A stretch of 64,000 nucleotides of DNA, from positions 247,095-311,094 of the forward strand of contig NZ_JBJYIN010000002.1 in NCBI RefSeq assembly GCF_046237015.1. The letters run 5' to 3'. Numbering within the stretch: position 1 is the stretch's first letter; the number at the start of each line of letters is the position of its first letter. Below the pieces are notes generated by a model, which was not told where the DNA came from, did not search any database, and worked only from the letters and a program-made list of their open reading frames with translations. Both the position numbers and the translations under genes were made by a program. Source of the stretch: JBJYIN01 sp046237015. GTDB lineage: Bacteria > Pseudomonadota > Gammaproteobacteria > Enterobacterales > Enterobacteriaceae. Positions 25,521 through 34,066 of the stretch are shown one piece after another.

Positions 25521-25637
25521 GTGAAATTTAACAACGCGATAAAATTGATATATGATAAAAAGCCTATAAATCATATTAATGTGGTTTTTTCGTTCTTTTT
25601 ATTGTTTGTTTGTGGTTTTTTATGTTGTATTAATTAA
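25521..25637 (+). CDS. Candidate 38-residue membrane peptide
   Basis: A short reading frame from GTG, with AGAGG 5 nt upstream, encoding MKFNNAIKLIYDKKPINHIN followed by one hydrophobic helix (VVFSFFLLFVCGFLC). The layout, a basic amphipathic head and a single membrane helix, is common in true small membrane proteins and in type I toxins. It lies in AT-rich DNA where such frames also arise by chance. No homologue is recognised. Confidence 0.3.
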   Translation: MKFNNAIKLIYDKKPINHINVVFSFFLLFVCGFLCCIN

Positions 25638-25673
25638 TAAAAACAAATTATTAACATGTTCGAGTTTGATGTC

Positions 25674-25693
25674 TATACCCAAAATGATTTGAG
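25674..25693 (+). repeat. Possible ERIC end fragment
   Basis: TATACCCAAAATGATTTGAG differs from the right-hand ERIC terminus at only two positions, but the similarity ends there and no second end is found nearby. It may be a solo remnant of a deleted element. Confidence 0.3.
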
Positions 25694-25995
25694 CCATCGG
25701 GCAGAGCCTCATCGTGTTGAACAACATGCCGCGTTGGGTTTGCTAGGGCGAGTAGCGAACATCGACTGGAGTATTGTCGCTTGTATAAGGTCACCCATTG
25801 GGGTGAGGGCATTGATATCGGCGCAGACCGAGGAAGAAAAGGGGATTTTACTTAGTGATTAAATTTACGATCGGAATCTGCGATAATAACCGCCTTCGTA
25901 GTTGGATGTCGTCTTGAGTTAAATCGCTTTTACAATTCAGTTCACTGTTTTGTAAAGCATTTAATGACTATGTCTTATCAATGTAGCGGTGTGAT

Positions 25996-26478
25996 ATGCA
26001 AGTTTTAATCATGCGTCATGGTGATGCTGTTCCTGACGCAGTCAGCGATGCGTTACGACCACTCAGCGAGCGGGGTCGTGATGAATCGCGCCAAATGGCG
26101 TTTTGGTTAAGTGACCAACAAATAGACATTGATCGTGTCTTGGTCAGCCCTTATTTACGTGCTCAGCAAACGCTGAGTGTGGTGCAGTCCATCCTGTCTT
26201 TGCCTGAAGAAAATGATTGTCTGACCGAACTGACGCCAGGCGGAGATGCGCAACTGGTCAGCTATTATTTGCAAACGCTGGCCAACGAGGGGACCAACGC
26301 GGTGCTGGTGGTGTCTCACCTTCCGATGGTTGGCTATCTGGTCGCGGCACTATGCCCAGAGGAAACCGCGCCAATGTTTGCCACATCAGCTATCGCTAAG
26401 GTTACTGTGGATGCGCAAACAGGCCATGGCGTTTTGGATTGGAAGATCGGTCCGACACAATTAACACCAAAGCCATAA
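25996..26478 (+). CDS. sixA: Phosphohistidine phosphatase SixA
   Basis: Removes phosphate from phosphohistidine, known to act on PtsN/NPr of the nitrogen phosphotransferase system. The 160-residue protein starts with MQVLIMRHGDA, giving the RHG catalytic motif at residues 7-9. The second catalytic histidine is in VVSHLPMVGYL near residue 108. Single gene, convergent with smrB. Confidence 0.93.
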   Translation: MQVLIMRHGDAVPDAVSDALRPLSERGRDESRQMAFWLSDQQIDIDRVLVSPYLRAQQTLSVVQSILSLPEENDCLTELTPGGDAQLVSYYLQTLANEGTNAVLVVSHLPMVGYLVAALCPEETAPMFATSAIAKVTVDAQTGHGVLDWKIGPTQLTPKP

Positions 26479-26502
26479 GGTTTGCACTTGTGTTCCCCCA
26501 GT

Positions 26503-27045
26503 CTAATCAAGACTGGGTGCTTCCAATGCAACCAGCACCAGCAATGCGGCATCGCCACCAAACTCTTTGGGAGCCTGATGGAAAGCCTGTACATCAGGAT
26601 GTTGAGCGAGCCATAAGGGGGTTTGCTGTTTCAGAATATGTTTGCCATGACCGTGCATCACACAGGCACAATAAACATGTTCCCGGCGGCAGGCTGCCAG
26701 CAGTGCGCCCAGTTCCTGCTTGGCCTGTTGTTGCGTCAGCCCATGCAAATCCAGAAACAGGTCGGGAGAATAATCCCCCCGGCGCAGTTTTTTTAACTCA
26801 TAATGGCTGGCACCGGGACGGACATAACGTGTTGGTCCTTCGGTTTCCAACTGCGGCTGAAACTCGTCTGAAAAGTAAAAGCTGGCATCGACCTGTTCCT
26901 GCAAAACCCGTTTGGCGGGAAGTTCACCGAGCTTCCTGCGTCGTGGTTTGTGGGTATAGGTATCCTGATGTAGCTTTTTCGTACCAGAAATCGACGAGCG
27001 AAAAAGCTGTAACTCGTCGTCATTCAGTGAATATTTATTACTCAT
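26503..27045 (-). CDS. smrB: Endonuclease SmrB (ribosome rescue factor)
   Basis: Smr-domain endonuclease that cuts mRNA at collided ribosomes. The 180-residue protein has a basic N-terminal region (RRRKLGELPAKRVLQEQ), then YVRPGASHYELKKLRRGDYS, then the Smr domain with DLHGLTQQQAKQEL and the HGHGKHILKQ motif. It starts at ATG 27045, matching the family N terminus; an in-frame upstream ATG at 27069 is less likely. Divergent from prmB, as in E. coli. Confidence 0.93.
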   Translation of the reverse strand: MSNKYSLNDDELQLFRSSISGTKKLHQDTYTHKPRRRKLGELPAKRVLQEQVDASFYFSDEFQPQLETEGPTRYVRPGASHYELKKLRRGDYSPDLFLDLHGLTQQQAKQELGALLAACRREHVYCACVMHGHGKHILKQQTPLWLAQHPDVQAFHQAPKEFGGDAALLVLVALEAPSLD

Positions 27046-27215
27046 CGCTCGTTCTTCGTGCGTCAACATTCGCTCAGTTTACCCTGTCTCTGTCCTGTCG
27101 CTAAATAAAAGTCTGGATAACCGTGTGTTTGCGCCGTGATATCTGCTGATTTGTCGTGGGCTTCATGGCAAACTAAGCGCCAATTTCTTATTCCGATGTG
27201 TCTGCGGAGGCAACT

Positions 27216-28148
27216 TTGGACAAAATTTTCGTCGATGAAGCCGTCAGCGATCTTCATACCATTCAGGATATGTTGCGCTGGACTGTCAGTCGATTCAACG
27301 CAGCCAACATCTATTACGGTCATGGTACGGATAATCCCTGGGATGAAGCCGTTCAACTCGTCTTGCCTAGCCTATTTCTGCCGCTCGATCTTCCTGAGGA
27401 TATGTATACGTCCCGGCTCACGAACAGTGAACGTCACCGGATCGTTGAACGGGTGATTCGCCGTGTTAATGAACGTATTCCCGTCGCGTATTTGACGAAT
27501 AAAGCGTGGTTCTGTGGTCTGGAGTTCTATGTCGATGAACGCGTTCTGGTACCGCGTTCGCCCATTGGCGAACTCATCGGCAATTATTTCGGCGATCAGT
27601 TGCCCAAAGCACCCAATCATATCCTGGATATGTGTACGGGCAGTGGCTGTATCGCGATCGCCTGCGCGCAGGCGTTTCCAGAAGCGGAAGTCGATGCCGT
27701 CGATATTTCTCAGGATGCATTGGCGGTCACCGAGCAGAATATCCAGCAGCATGGTGTGGAAGACCGGGTTATCCCTATTCGCTCCGATTTGTTCCGTGAA
27801 TTACCTGCGATTCAATATGACCTGATTGTGACGAATCCGCCTTATGTTGACGAAGAGGACATGTCGGATTTGCCACAGGAATTCCGTTTCGAACCTGAAT
27901 TGGGACTGGCTGCTGGCAACGATGGTCTGGCGCTGGTCAGACGTATTTTGGCCTGTGCGCCGGATTATCTCAGTCATGATGGGGTATTGATCTGTGAAGT
28001 GGGCAACAGCATGGTGCACCTGATTGATCAATACCCAGACATCCCGTTCACCTGGCTGGAATTTGAACATGGTGGTGACGGGGTATTTATGCTGACCAAA
28101 GCGCAACTGCTCGACAGCCAAGCGCATTTCAGCATTTATCGTGATTAA
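27216..28148 (+). CDS. prmB: 50S ribosomal protein L3 glutamine methyltransferase PrmB
   Basis: Methylates a glutamine of ribosomal protein L3. The 310-residue SAM-dependent enzyme has the N-terminal helical domain (DKIFVDEAVSDLHTIQDMLR), SAM motif DMCTGSGCIAIACA near residue 135 and catalytic NPPY near 206. I chose the TTG at 27216: GGAGG lies 5-6 nt upstream and the N terminus then matches E. coli PrmB. An ATG at 27198 lacks a ribosome site. Confidence 0.93.
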   Translation: MDKIFVDEAVSDLHTIQDMLRWTVSRFNAANIYYGHGTDNPWDEAVQLVLPSLFLPLDLPEDMYTSRLTNSERHRIVERVIRRVNERIPVAYLTNKAWFCGLEFYVDERVLVPRSPIGELIGNYFGDQLPKAPNHILDMCTGSGCIAIACAQAFPEAEVDAVDISQDALAVTEQNIQQHGVEDRVIPIRSDLFRELPAIQYDLIVTNPPYVDEEDMSDLPQEFRFEPELGLAAGNDGLALVRRILACAPDYLSHDGVLICEVGNSMVHLIDQYPDIPFTWLEFEHGGDGVFMLTKAQLLDSQAHFSIYRD

Positions 28149-28240
28149 GCCGCGCGGCAGTGCGCCGAATGGGCGCATGGTTCACGCGAAACCTTATACC
28201 TATATATACCTATTACATACCTATACGCTAAGGAGTTGTG

Positions 28241-29326
28241 ATGGCAGGAAACAGTATCGGGCAGTTTTTCCGTGTCACCACATTTGGTGAATCCCACGGT
28301 ATTGCTCTGGGATGTATTGTTGATGGTGTGCCGCCAGGTATTCCTTTAACGGAGGCCGATCTGCAACACGATCTGGACCGCCGTCGCCCTGGCACATCGC
28401 GTTATACCACCCAGCGTCGTGAACCCGATCAGGTTCGCATTTTGTCTGGCGTGTTTGAAGGCGTGACCACGGGCACCAGTATTGGCCTGCTGATTGAGAA
28501 CACCGATCAGCGCTCTCAGGATTACAGCGCAATTAAAGATGTTTTCCGTCCAGGCCACGCAGATTACACCTATGAACAAAAATACGGCCTGCGTGATTAT
28601 CGCGGGGGTGGCCGCTCGTCTGCTCGTGAAACCGCGATGCGTGTGGCAGCGGGTGCTATCGCCAAAAAGTATCTGCAACAGAAATATGGTGTGAAGATCC
28701 GTGGCTATTTATCGCAGATTGGCGACATAGCCTGTGAGCTTAAGGATTGGGAACAGGTTGAGCAGAATCCTTTTTTCTGTCCGGATCCGGATAAGCTGGA
28801 TGCGCTGGATGAATTAATGCGCGGACTGAAAAAGGAAGGCGATTCTATCGGCGCAAAAGTCAGCGTGGTGGCGGAATCTGTCCCGGCCGGGCTTGGCGAA
28901 CCGGTATTTGATCGTCTGGATGCGGATTTAGCGCATGCGTTGATGAGCATTAATGCGGTAAAAGGCGTTGAAATTGGCGACGGTTTTGCTGTGGTGACCA
29001 AACGCGGCAGTGAAAACCGTGATGAGATTACTCCCGATGGTTTCCAGAGTAACCATGCTGGCGGCATTTTGGGTGGGATTAGCAGTGGACAGCAGATTGT
29101 CGCGCATCTGGCGCTGAAGCCGACATCCAGTATTATGGTGCCCGGCAGGACGATTAATCGTCAGGGCGAAGCCACGGAAATGGTGACGCGCGGACGTCAC
29201 GACCCGTGTGTCGGGATCCGTGCGGTGCCGATTGCCGAAGCAATGATGGCGATTGTGCTTATGGATCACCTGCTGCGTCAGCGTGCGCAGTGTGGTGATG
29301 TGGCGAGTCAGGTTCCCCGCTGGTAG
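28241..29326 (+). CDS. aroC: Chorismate synthase AroC
   Basis: Last step of the shikimate pathway, converting EPSP to chorismate with reduced FMN. The 361-residue protein has the family signatures GESHGIALGCIVDGVPPG, RPGHADYTYEQKYG and GGGRSSARETAMRVAAGA, and RGRHDPCVGIRAVP near the C terminus. The start ATG 28241 has AAGGAG 5 nt upstream. It begins a run of same-strand genes ending with yfcL. Confidence 0.97.
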   Translation: MAGNSIGQFFRVTTFGESHGIALGCIVDGVPPGIPLTEADLQHDLDRRRPGTSRYTTQRREPDQVRILSGVFEGVTTGTSIGLLIENTDQRSQDYSAIKDVFRPGHADYTYEQKYGLRDYRGGGRSSARETAMRVAAGAIAKKYLQQKYGVKIRGYLSQIGDIACELKDWEQVEQNPFFCPDPDKLDALDELMRGLKKEGDSIGAKVSVVAESVPAGLGEPVFDRLDADLAHALMSINAVKGVEIGDGFAVVTKRGSENRDEITPDGFQSNHAGGILGGISSGQQIVAHLALKPTSSIMVPGRTINRQGEATEMVTRGRHDPCVGIRAVPIAEAMMAIVLMDHLLRQRAQCGDVASQVPRW

Positions 29327-29332
29327 AAAATC

Positions 29333-30178
29333 ATGAAAAAAGGGTTTGTTGGGGTGATGGCACTGGTGCTGAGTGCGCCATTGTTAATGAAAATGGCGTG
29401 GGCGAAAACCCCCTGGCAGGAAATAACCCATCCGGTGGGCGGCACGTCGCAGTCCATCGGTAGCTTTTCCAATGGGTGTATCATTGGCGCGCAGCCTTTA
29501 CCATTGCAGGCATCTGACTATCAGGTGATGCGAGTCGATCAGCGACGTTATTTTGGTCATCCCGATCTCTTGGCGTTTATTCATCGTCTGAGCGTTAATG
29601 TAAAACGTCGTACAACGGGTAACCTGCTGGTAGGTGATATGGGGATGCCAGCGGGTGGTCGATTCAGCAGTGGGCACGCCAGCCATCAATCCGGTCTGGA
29701 TGTGGATATCTGGCTGCAATTGCCGAAGCAGCGTTGGAGTCAGCAGCAATTGCTGAACCCTCAACCGATTGATCTGGTGACGGCAAATGGCCGCCAGGTT
29801 AATCCGCGTCACTGGCAGAGTGAAATCACCACGCTGATTAAATTGGCGGCGCAGGATAATGACGTTACCCGAATTTTTGTGAATCCGGCGATTAAAAAGC
29901 AGTTGTGTACCGAAGCAGGGCACGATAGGGATTGGTTGAACAAGGTTCGTCCCTGGTTTGCTCATCGGGCACATATGCATGTTCGCCTGCGTTGTCCAGC
30001 CGATAGTCTGGAATGTCAGGATCAAGATCCGCCCCCGGCAGGAGATGGGTGCGGTGCTGAGTTAACCAGTTGGTTCCAGCCTAAACAACCGGGCGGCGAA
30101 TCACCGGTCAAAACATCTCCACCTCCTTTACCTCCGTCTTGCCAGGCTTTGGTCGACAGACATTTTGCAGCGGAATAA
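29333..30178 (+). CDS. mepA: Penicillin-insensitive murein endopeptidase MepA
   Basis: Zinc peptidase that cuts D-Ala-mDAP cross-links in peptidoglycan in the periplasm; 281 residues. The signal peptide ends near MAWA. The M74 zinc-binding motifs are SSGHASHQSGLDVDIWL and HRAHMHVRLRC. Several cysteines in the C-terminal part form the known disulphides. It starts 6 nt after aroC, as in E. coli. Confidence 0.95.
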   Translation: MKKGFVGVMALVLSAPLLMKMAWAKTPWQEITHPVGGTSQSIGSFSNGCIIGAQPLPLQASDYQVMRVDQRRYFGHPDLLAFIHRLSVNVKRRTTGNLLVGDMGMPAGGRFSSGHASHQSGLDVDIWLQLPKQRWSQQQLLNPQPIDLVTANGRQVNPRHWQSEITTLIKLAAQDNDVTRIFVNPAIKKQLCTEAGHDRDWLNKVRPWFAHRAHMHVRLRCPADSLECQDQDPPPAGDGCGAELTSWFQPKQPGGESPVKTSPPPLPPSCQALVDRHFAAE

Positions 30179-30181
30179 TTC

Positions 30182-30982
30182 ATGGACTGGTTTGTTGTAG
30201 GGCCCGAAATGTTGGGCATTTTGTTTTTTGTTGCTGTCTTGGCGGGATTTATTGATTCGATTGCCGGAGGCGGTGGTCTATTGTGTCTCCCTGCATTGAT
30301 GGCGGTTGGGCTTTCTCCTGCTCAGGCATTGGCAACCAATAAACTTCAGGCTGTTGGCGGTTCTTTTTCGGCCAGTCTGTATTTTATCCGTCGACGTGCA
30401 GTCAATCTCGGTGAGCAGAAGTTGGCTATTGCGCTCACTTTTGCCGGATCGACGTTTGGTGCCTGGCTGATTCAACAGATCCATGCTGACTTTTTGCGGC
30501 AGCTACTACCGGTATTGATCATCGGTATTGGCCTCTATTTTTTGTTGTCACCCAAAGTCGGAGATGAGGATCGTCAGCGCCGTCTTTCCGGGCTGCCGTT
30601 TGCAATGGTTGCAGGCGGCTGTGTGGGCTTCTACGATGGTTTTTTTGGTCCAGGAGCCGGGTCATTTTATGCGTTATCGTTCGTTATGCTGAGCGGTTTT
30701 AATCTGGCAAAAGCGACGGCGCATGCCAAGATACTTAACTTCACGTCGAATTTCGGCGGCCTGTTGTTCTTTATCTTGGGTGGAAAGGTGATGTGGGGGC
30801 TAGGGGCCGTGATGTTGGTCGGACAGTTTCTCGGGGCGCGGCTTGGCGCAAAAATGGTGCTAAACAAAGGGCAAAAACTGATTCGCCCAATGTTGGTGAT
30901 AGTCTCTGCCGTGATGAGTTGTAAGCTCATTTACGATAGCCATGGAACGGAGATCGGTGCCTGGTTGGGGCAGTTTTTCTGA
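30182..30982 (+). CDS. yfcA: TSUP-family membrane protein YfcA
   Basis: A 266-residue inner-membrane protein of the TauE/SafE (TSUP) family, which exports sulfur-containing or organic anions; the substrate of YfcA is not known. About eight membrane segments; family-typical glycine-rich segments are DSIAGGGGLLCLPALMAVGL near residue 22 and GFYDGFFGPGAGSF near 150. It lies 3 nt after mepA and its stop overlaps the epmC start. Confidence 0.92.
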   Translation: MDWFVVGPEMLGILFFVAVLAGFIDSIAGGGGLLCLPALMAVGLSPAQALATNKLQAVGGSFSASLYFIRRRAVNLGEQKLAIALTFAGSTFGAWLIQQIHADFLRQLLPVLIIGIGLYFLLSPKVGDEDRQRRLSGLPFAMVAGGCVGFYDGFFGPGAGSFYALSFVMLSGFNLAKATAHAKILNFTSNFGGLLFFILGGKVMWGLGAVMLVGQFLGARLGAKMVLNKGQKLIRPMLVIVSAVMSCKLIYDSHGTEIGAWLGQFF

Positions 30983-31545
30983 TGACGACGAATAAGAAAA
31001 TGGATAAACATCACTACCAGCAACTGATTGATATCTTTGGCGAGTGTTTTAGCAGTGAATACAATACCCGTCTGATTAAAGGCGATGATGAACCCATTTA
31101 TCTGCCCGCTGATGAGCATGTTCCCTACCATCGGATTGTTTTCGCCCATGGTTTTTATGCCAGTGCGTTGCATGAGATTTCTCACTGGTGTATCGCGGGG
31201 GCTCAGCGTCGTTTGCTGGTTGATTTTGGCTACTGGTATTGTCCTGATGGCAGAGATGACGATACGCAAAAGCAGTTTGAATCGGTTGAAATTAAACCAC
31301 AGGCTTTTGACTGGCTATTTTGTGTTGCGGCGGATTTTCCGTTTAATGTCAGTTGTGACAATCTGAATGGCAGCAGCGAGCCGGATCGGATCGCATTCCA
31401 GCGACGCGTACATGCGCAGGTGATGACATATCTGGAGAAGGGCATTCCCCCACGTCCAGCACGCTTTATTCGTGCATTACAAGCGTTTTACCATACACCG
31501 TCGCTGACGGCAGAACATTTCCCGTATCCAGCCGATCTTTGCTGA
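30982..31545 (+). CDS. epmC: Elongation factor P hydroxylase EpmC
   Basis: Hydroxylates the beta-lysylated lysine of elongation factor P. The 187-residue protein has the metal-binding HEISHW motif near residue 60 and the conserved RRLLVDFGYWYCPDGRDD segment. It begins on the last base of the yfcA stop and belongs to the aroC-yfcL gene run. Confidence 0.93.
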   Translation: MTTNKKMDKHHYQQLIDIFGECFSSEYNTRLIKGDDEPIYLPADEHVPYHRIVFAHGFYASALHEISHWCIAGAQRRLLVDFGYWYCPDGRDDDTQKQFESVEIKPQAFDWLFCVAADFPFNVSCDNLNGSSEPDRIAFQRRVHAQVMTYLEKGIPPRPARFIRALQAFYHTPSLTAEHFPYPADLC

Positions 31546-31578
31546 ATGCGTGAAGAAGAGATTAACCGAGGGTAATAA

Positions 31579-31866
31579 ATGATCGCAGAATTTGAAGTGC
31601 GTATTCTGGCGCTGATTGATGACATGGTAGAGCATGCCAGCGACGATGAGCTTTTTGCCGGTGGCTACTTGCGTGGTCATTTAACGGTGTCGGTGGCGGA
31701 AGCCGAAGAACAGGGTGAGCAGACATTAGAGGCGTTGCACCGTCGTGTGAGTGAAAGTATCGACAAGGCGATTAAAAACGGTGAGTTGTCCCCACCGGAT
31801 CAGATTCTGGTTAACCGTATGTGGGATACGTTGTTCCAACAGGCGCAGCATTCGCAAACGCACTAA
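31579..31866 (+). CDS. yfcL: YfcL family protein
   Basis: A 95-residue acidic, mainly helical cytoplasmic protein of unknown function. The sequence HASDDELFAGGYLRGHLTVS and the position directly after epmC match YfcL of E. coli. It ends the aroC-mepA-yfcA-epmC-yfcL run and is followed by a bidirectional hairpin. Confidence 0.9.
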   Translation: MIAEFEVRILALIDDMVEHASDDELFAGGYLRGHLTVSVAEAEEQGEQTLEALHRRVSESIDKAIKNGELSPPDQILVNRMWDTLFQQAQHSQTH

Positions 31867-31878
31867 CGCCGCTGGCGA

Positions 31879-31905
31879 TGATGAACCCATTTTATGGGTT
31901 CATCA
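31879..31905. terminator. Hairpin between convergent yfcL and azlD
   Basis: TGATGAACCC and GGGTTCATCA form a perfect 10-bp stem with a 7-nt loop in the 52-bp gap between convergent genes. A shared terminator is the simplest reading. Confidence 0.6.
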
Positions 31906-31918
31906 GTAAGCTTTCTGT

Positions 31919-32230
31919 CTACATGAGTGAGCTCAGCAAATAAAAGAGAGTCAGGCTGACTAGCACGCAGACCACCATATTTCGAATAAAAAACGCAATA
32001 ATGACGCAGAGGATCGCGCCCCAAAAATAAGGATTATCGGGAAAAGGACGCAGTTCTCCTTGTGCGAATACGATGATCGGTCCACACAGTGCGGTGAGTA
32101 GGCAAGGTGCAGAATAGTTCAGCATATCTTTAATGATCCCGGGTAATTTAACCGGTGTTCGTGGTTCAAGGAAAACATACCGATTAAAAAAAACAATAGC
32201 GGCAAGTGAACAAAGTAATAACCAGCTCAT
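31919..32230 (-). CDS. AzlD family branched-chain amino acid exporter subunit
   Basis: A 103-residue, very hydrophobic protein with about four membrane helices and the AzlD-type PxxLTALCGP segment near residue 42. It overlaps azlC by 4 nt and works with it; AzlCD pairs export branched-chain amino acids or analogues such as 4-azaleucine. Confidence 0.87.
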   Translation of the reverse strand: MSWLLLCSLAAIVFFNRYVFLEPRTPVKLPGIIKDMLNYSAPCLLTALCGPIIVFAQGELRPFPDNPYFWGAILCVIIAFFIRNMVVCVLVSLTLFYLLSSLM

Positions 32231-32985
32231 GCATGTTCCTTGAGTAAACGAGAAATAATGACGGAGAAAAGCATGCCGCAGAGGCCAGCGATTATCACGG
32301 CGCCTTCAACATGGTAATAAGACAGCAGTATGGAAAGCAGGAGTGATAATGCCACTCCGGCCACGACGCTGAGCCGATTAATCATTGGGACGATTAGCGT
32401 AATAAACGTGGCGATGATTGAAAAATCCAGATGGTACTTATCCAGATCGGGAATAGCCGTCGCCATAAAAATGCCCAGCAGGCTAGCGATATTCCAAGTG
32501 AGATAAAAAACCAGACCAGCTCCGATGAGATAGCCGGGCGTCAGCGTTTTTTTATTTTTTTTGGCAATGCTCAATGCAAATAATTCATCGGTAAGGAGAA
32601 AACCGATAGGAATACGAAAACGAATATTTAAATGGGCAATAAAAGACCTGAGCGTTAATCCGTAAATAAAATGTTGGGCAGTGATAAAAAATACGGAAAC
32701 CAGCAGAGTGAATACGCTGGCTCCAGATAGCAATAGCCCTAACGTTACCAACTGTGCGGCACCGGCAAAGATAATGGCTGACATACCAATAGATTGCCAT
32801 AGTGTCAGGCCGGACTGAATGGCCATTGACCCTGCTAATAATCCCCAGGGAATGACCGAGAGGCATAGCGGTAGCATTTCTATCGAACCAGAAATAAAAC
32901 CACGCCAGGGAGATAGCGTTTTATTTCCCTTATTTTTTTCAGACAAATGTGTGTCAGAAACGTCAGTTTTCATTGATGACGACAT
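32227..32985 (-). CDS. AzlC family branched-chain amino acid exporter subunit
   Basis: Larger subunit of the AzlCD exporter, 252 residues with about seven membrane helices. A polar N-terminal stretch of about 30 residues is followed by PLCLSVIPWGLLAG and IFAGAAQLVTLGLL, the family signature. Start taken at 32985; an ATG four codons later is also possible. It lies downstream of an interrupted AraC-type regulator on the same strand, which was probably its activator. Confidence 0.88.
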   Translation of the reverse strand: MSSSMKTDVSDTHLSEKNKGNKTLSPWRGFISGSIEMLPLCLSVIPWGLLAGSMAIQSGLTLWQSIGMSAIIFAGAAQLVTLGLLLSGASVFTLLVSVFFITAQHFIYGLTLRSFIAHLNIRFRIPIGFLLTDELFALSIAKKNKKTLTPGYLIGAGLVFYLTWNIASLLGIFMATAIPDLDKYHLDFSIIATFITLIVPMINRLSVVAGVALSLLLSILLSYYHVEGAVIIAGLCGMLFSVIISRLLKEHA

Positions 32986-33068
32986 CCTAAAATCATATTT
33001 ATGGATGTAGCCTACGATGATAAAAAACGGATGTATTGGACGAAATTGCGCGGACTAGCGTGGGTTTT

Positions 33069-33935
33069 TTAAGGTAACAGCTGATAATCAGCGGCAGGGA
33101 CATGCAGCGAACGGATAAATTCGCCGGGTGTGACGCCCTGTGCTTTTTTAAAATGTCAATTGAAATGGCTTTGATCGGAAAAACCACATCGGGAAGCGGC
33201 GGATAATATGCTGTGTCCTGTTAAGAGTAATGATTTTGCTTTTCTCAGGCGAGCCTGAATCAAATAAGCATGGGGAGGCATACCGACGGATTTTTTAAAT
33301 TGTCGTAAGAAATGCCATGGACTGAGCATGGCGAAATCGGCCAATTCGATCAAAGAAAGGTCACGTTCAGGGCAGGCATCCATTAACGCTTTGACGTTGG
33401 TAATATGATGATCTGCATCAGGTAAATGCCGTTCGTGGATCCTGCTTTTACCGTAGCGCATGATCAACCAGGCGAGAGAAGAGAAAAGCAGACTCTCCTT
33501 CAGTAGCGTATTTCCCTCCTGCGTGAGCAGAGTAAACGTCATACGCAATTGTTGCGACAGGCCAGGATCGTGAACGACGGCATCGGGAAACCAAGGCACC
33601 GACCCTTGTGGCTGTTGCATATCACGGGAAAGAGAACAGAGTAAATCAGGATTGGGGTAAATCGCTCGATATGCCCATCCATCGGCCATCGCGGAATATC
33701 CCGTATGAATCTCATCGGCATTCACCAAAATAATATCGCCTTTGGGGGCGACATGCTCACCACCCGTGCGATAAAACCGCTGCGCACCTTCCTCAATGAC
33801 GCCGATGCAAAAGTTTTCATGGGCATGTCGGGAGAATCGTTGCTTTTTATAGTGGGCCTGAAGCATTTCAAGACCGCCAAATTCCTTCAGATGGCTGAAT
33901 TGGGTTAGCTCCTGGCTTTTTTCCTTTTCGTTCAT
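33069..33935 (-). pseudogene. AraC-family regulator interrupted by in-frame TGA
   Basis: Translation from ATG 33935 gives 259 residues: a cupin-like sensor domain (HAHENFCIGVIEEGAQRFYR) and most of the AraC DNA-binding domain, ending SDQSHFN. A TGA follows at 33156-33158, after which the same frame continues for 28 residues (HFKKAQGVTPGEFIRSLHV and onward) to TAA. AraC proteins normally have arginine at this place, so a CGA-to-TGA change explains it. The missing part removes the end of the second helix-turn-helix. The gene precedes azlC and azlD, so their control may be altered. Whether the stop is real, a sequencing error or read through cannot be told from sequence. Confidence 0.85.
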
Positions 33936-34066
33936 TTAATCTCTCTCATGCTGCGATGGGGTTAACTCTTTATTGTTTTACGTAGCGGTTTATTCCTACA
34001 CATTGAGCCTCCTTGGGTATAGAACAAAATTGCTGTCGATATCATCGAGGGGCATCAGATGTTCAG

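Larger units (their letters stand above)
25174..25995. other. Long AT-rich intergenic region upstream of the pilus operon
   Basis: About 820 bp between the pilus operon (minus) and sixA (plus). It is very AT-rich from 25260 to 25650, the type of DNA bound by H-NS. It contains a candidate 38-codon gene at 25521 and an ERIC-end fragment at 25674. A more GC-rich patch at 25690-25850 looks like eroded coding sequence, but I recognise nothing in it. No invertible promoter with clear terminal inverted repeats was seen. Confidence 0.5.

Noticed and set aside
25656..25862. A 68-codon open frame starting MFEFDVYTQND
   Set aside because: No ribosome site, runs through an ERIC-end fragment, and shows no protein features.
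33995..34025. A TTGGGTATA sequence resembling an ERIC end
   Set aside because: Only nine bases agree and no further ERIC sequence adjoins it.
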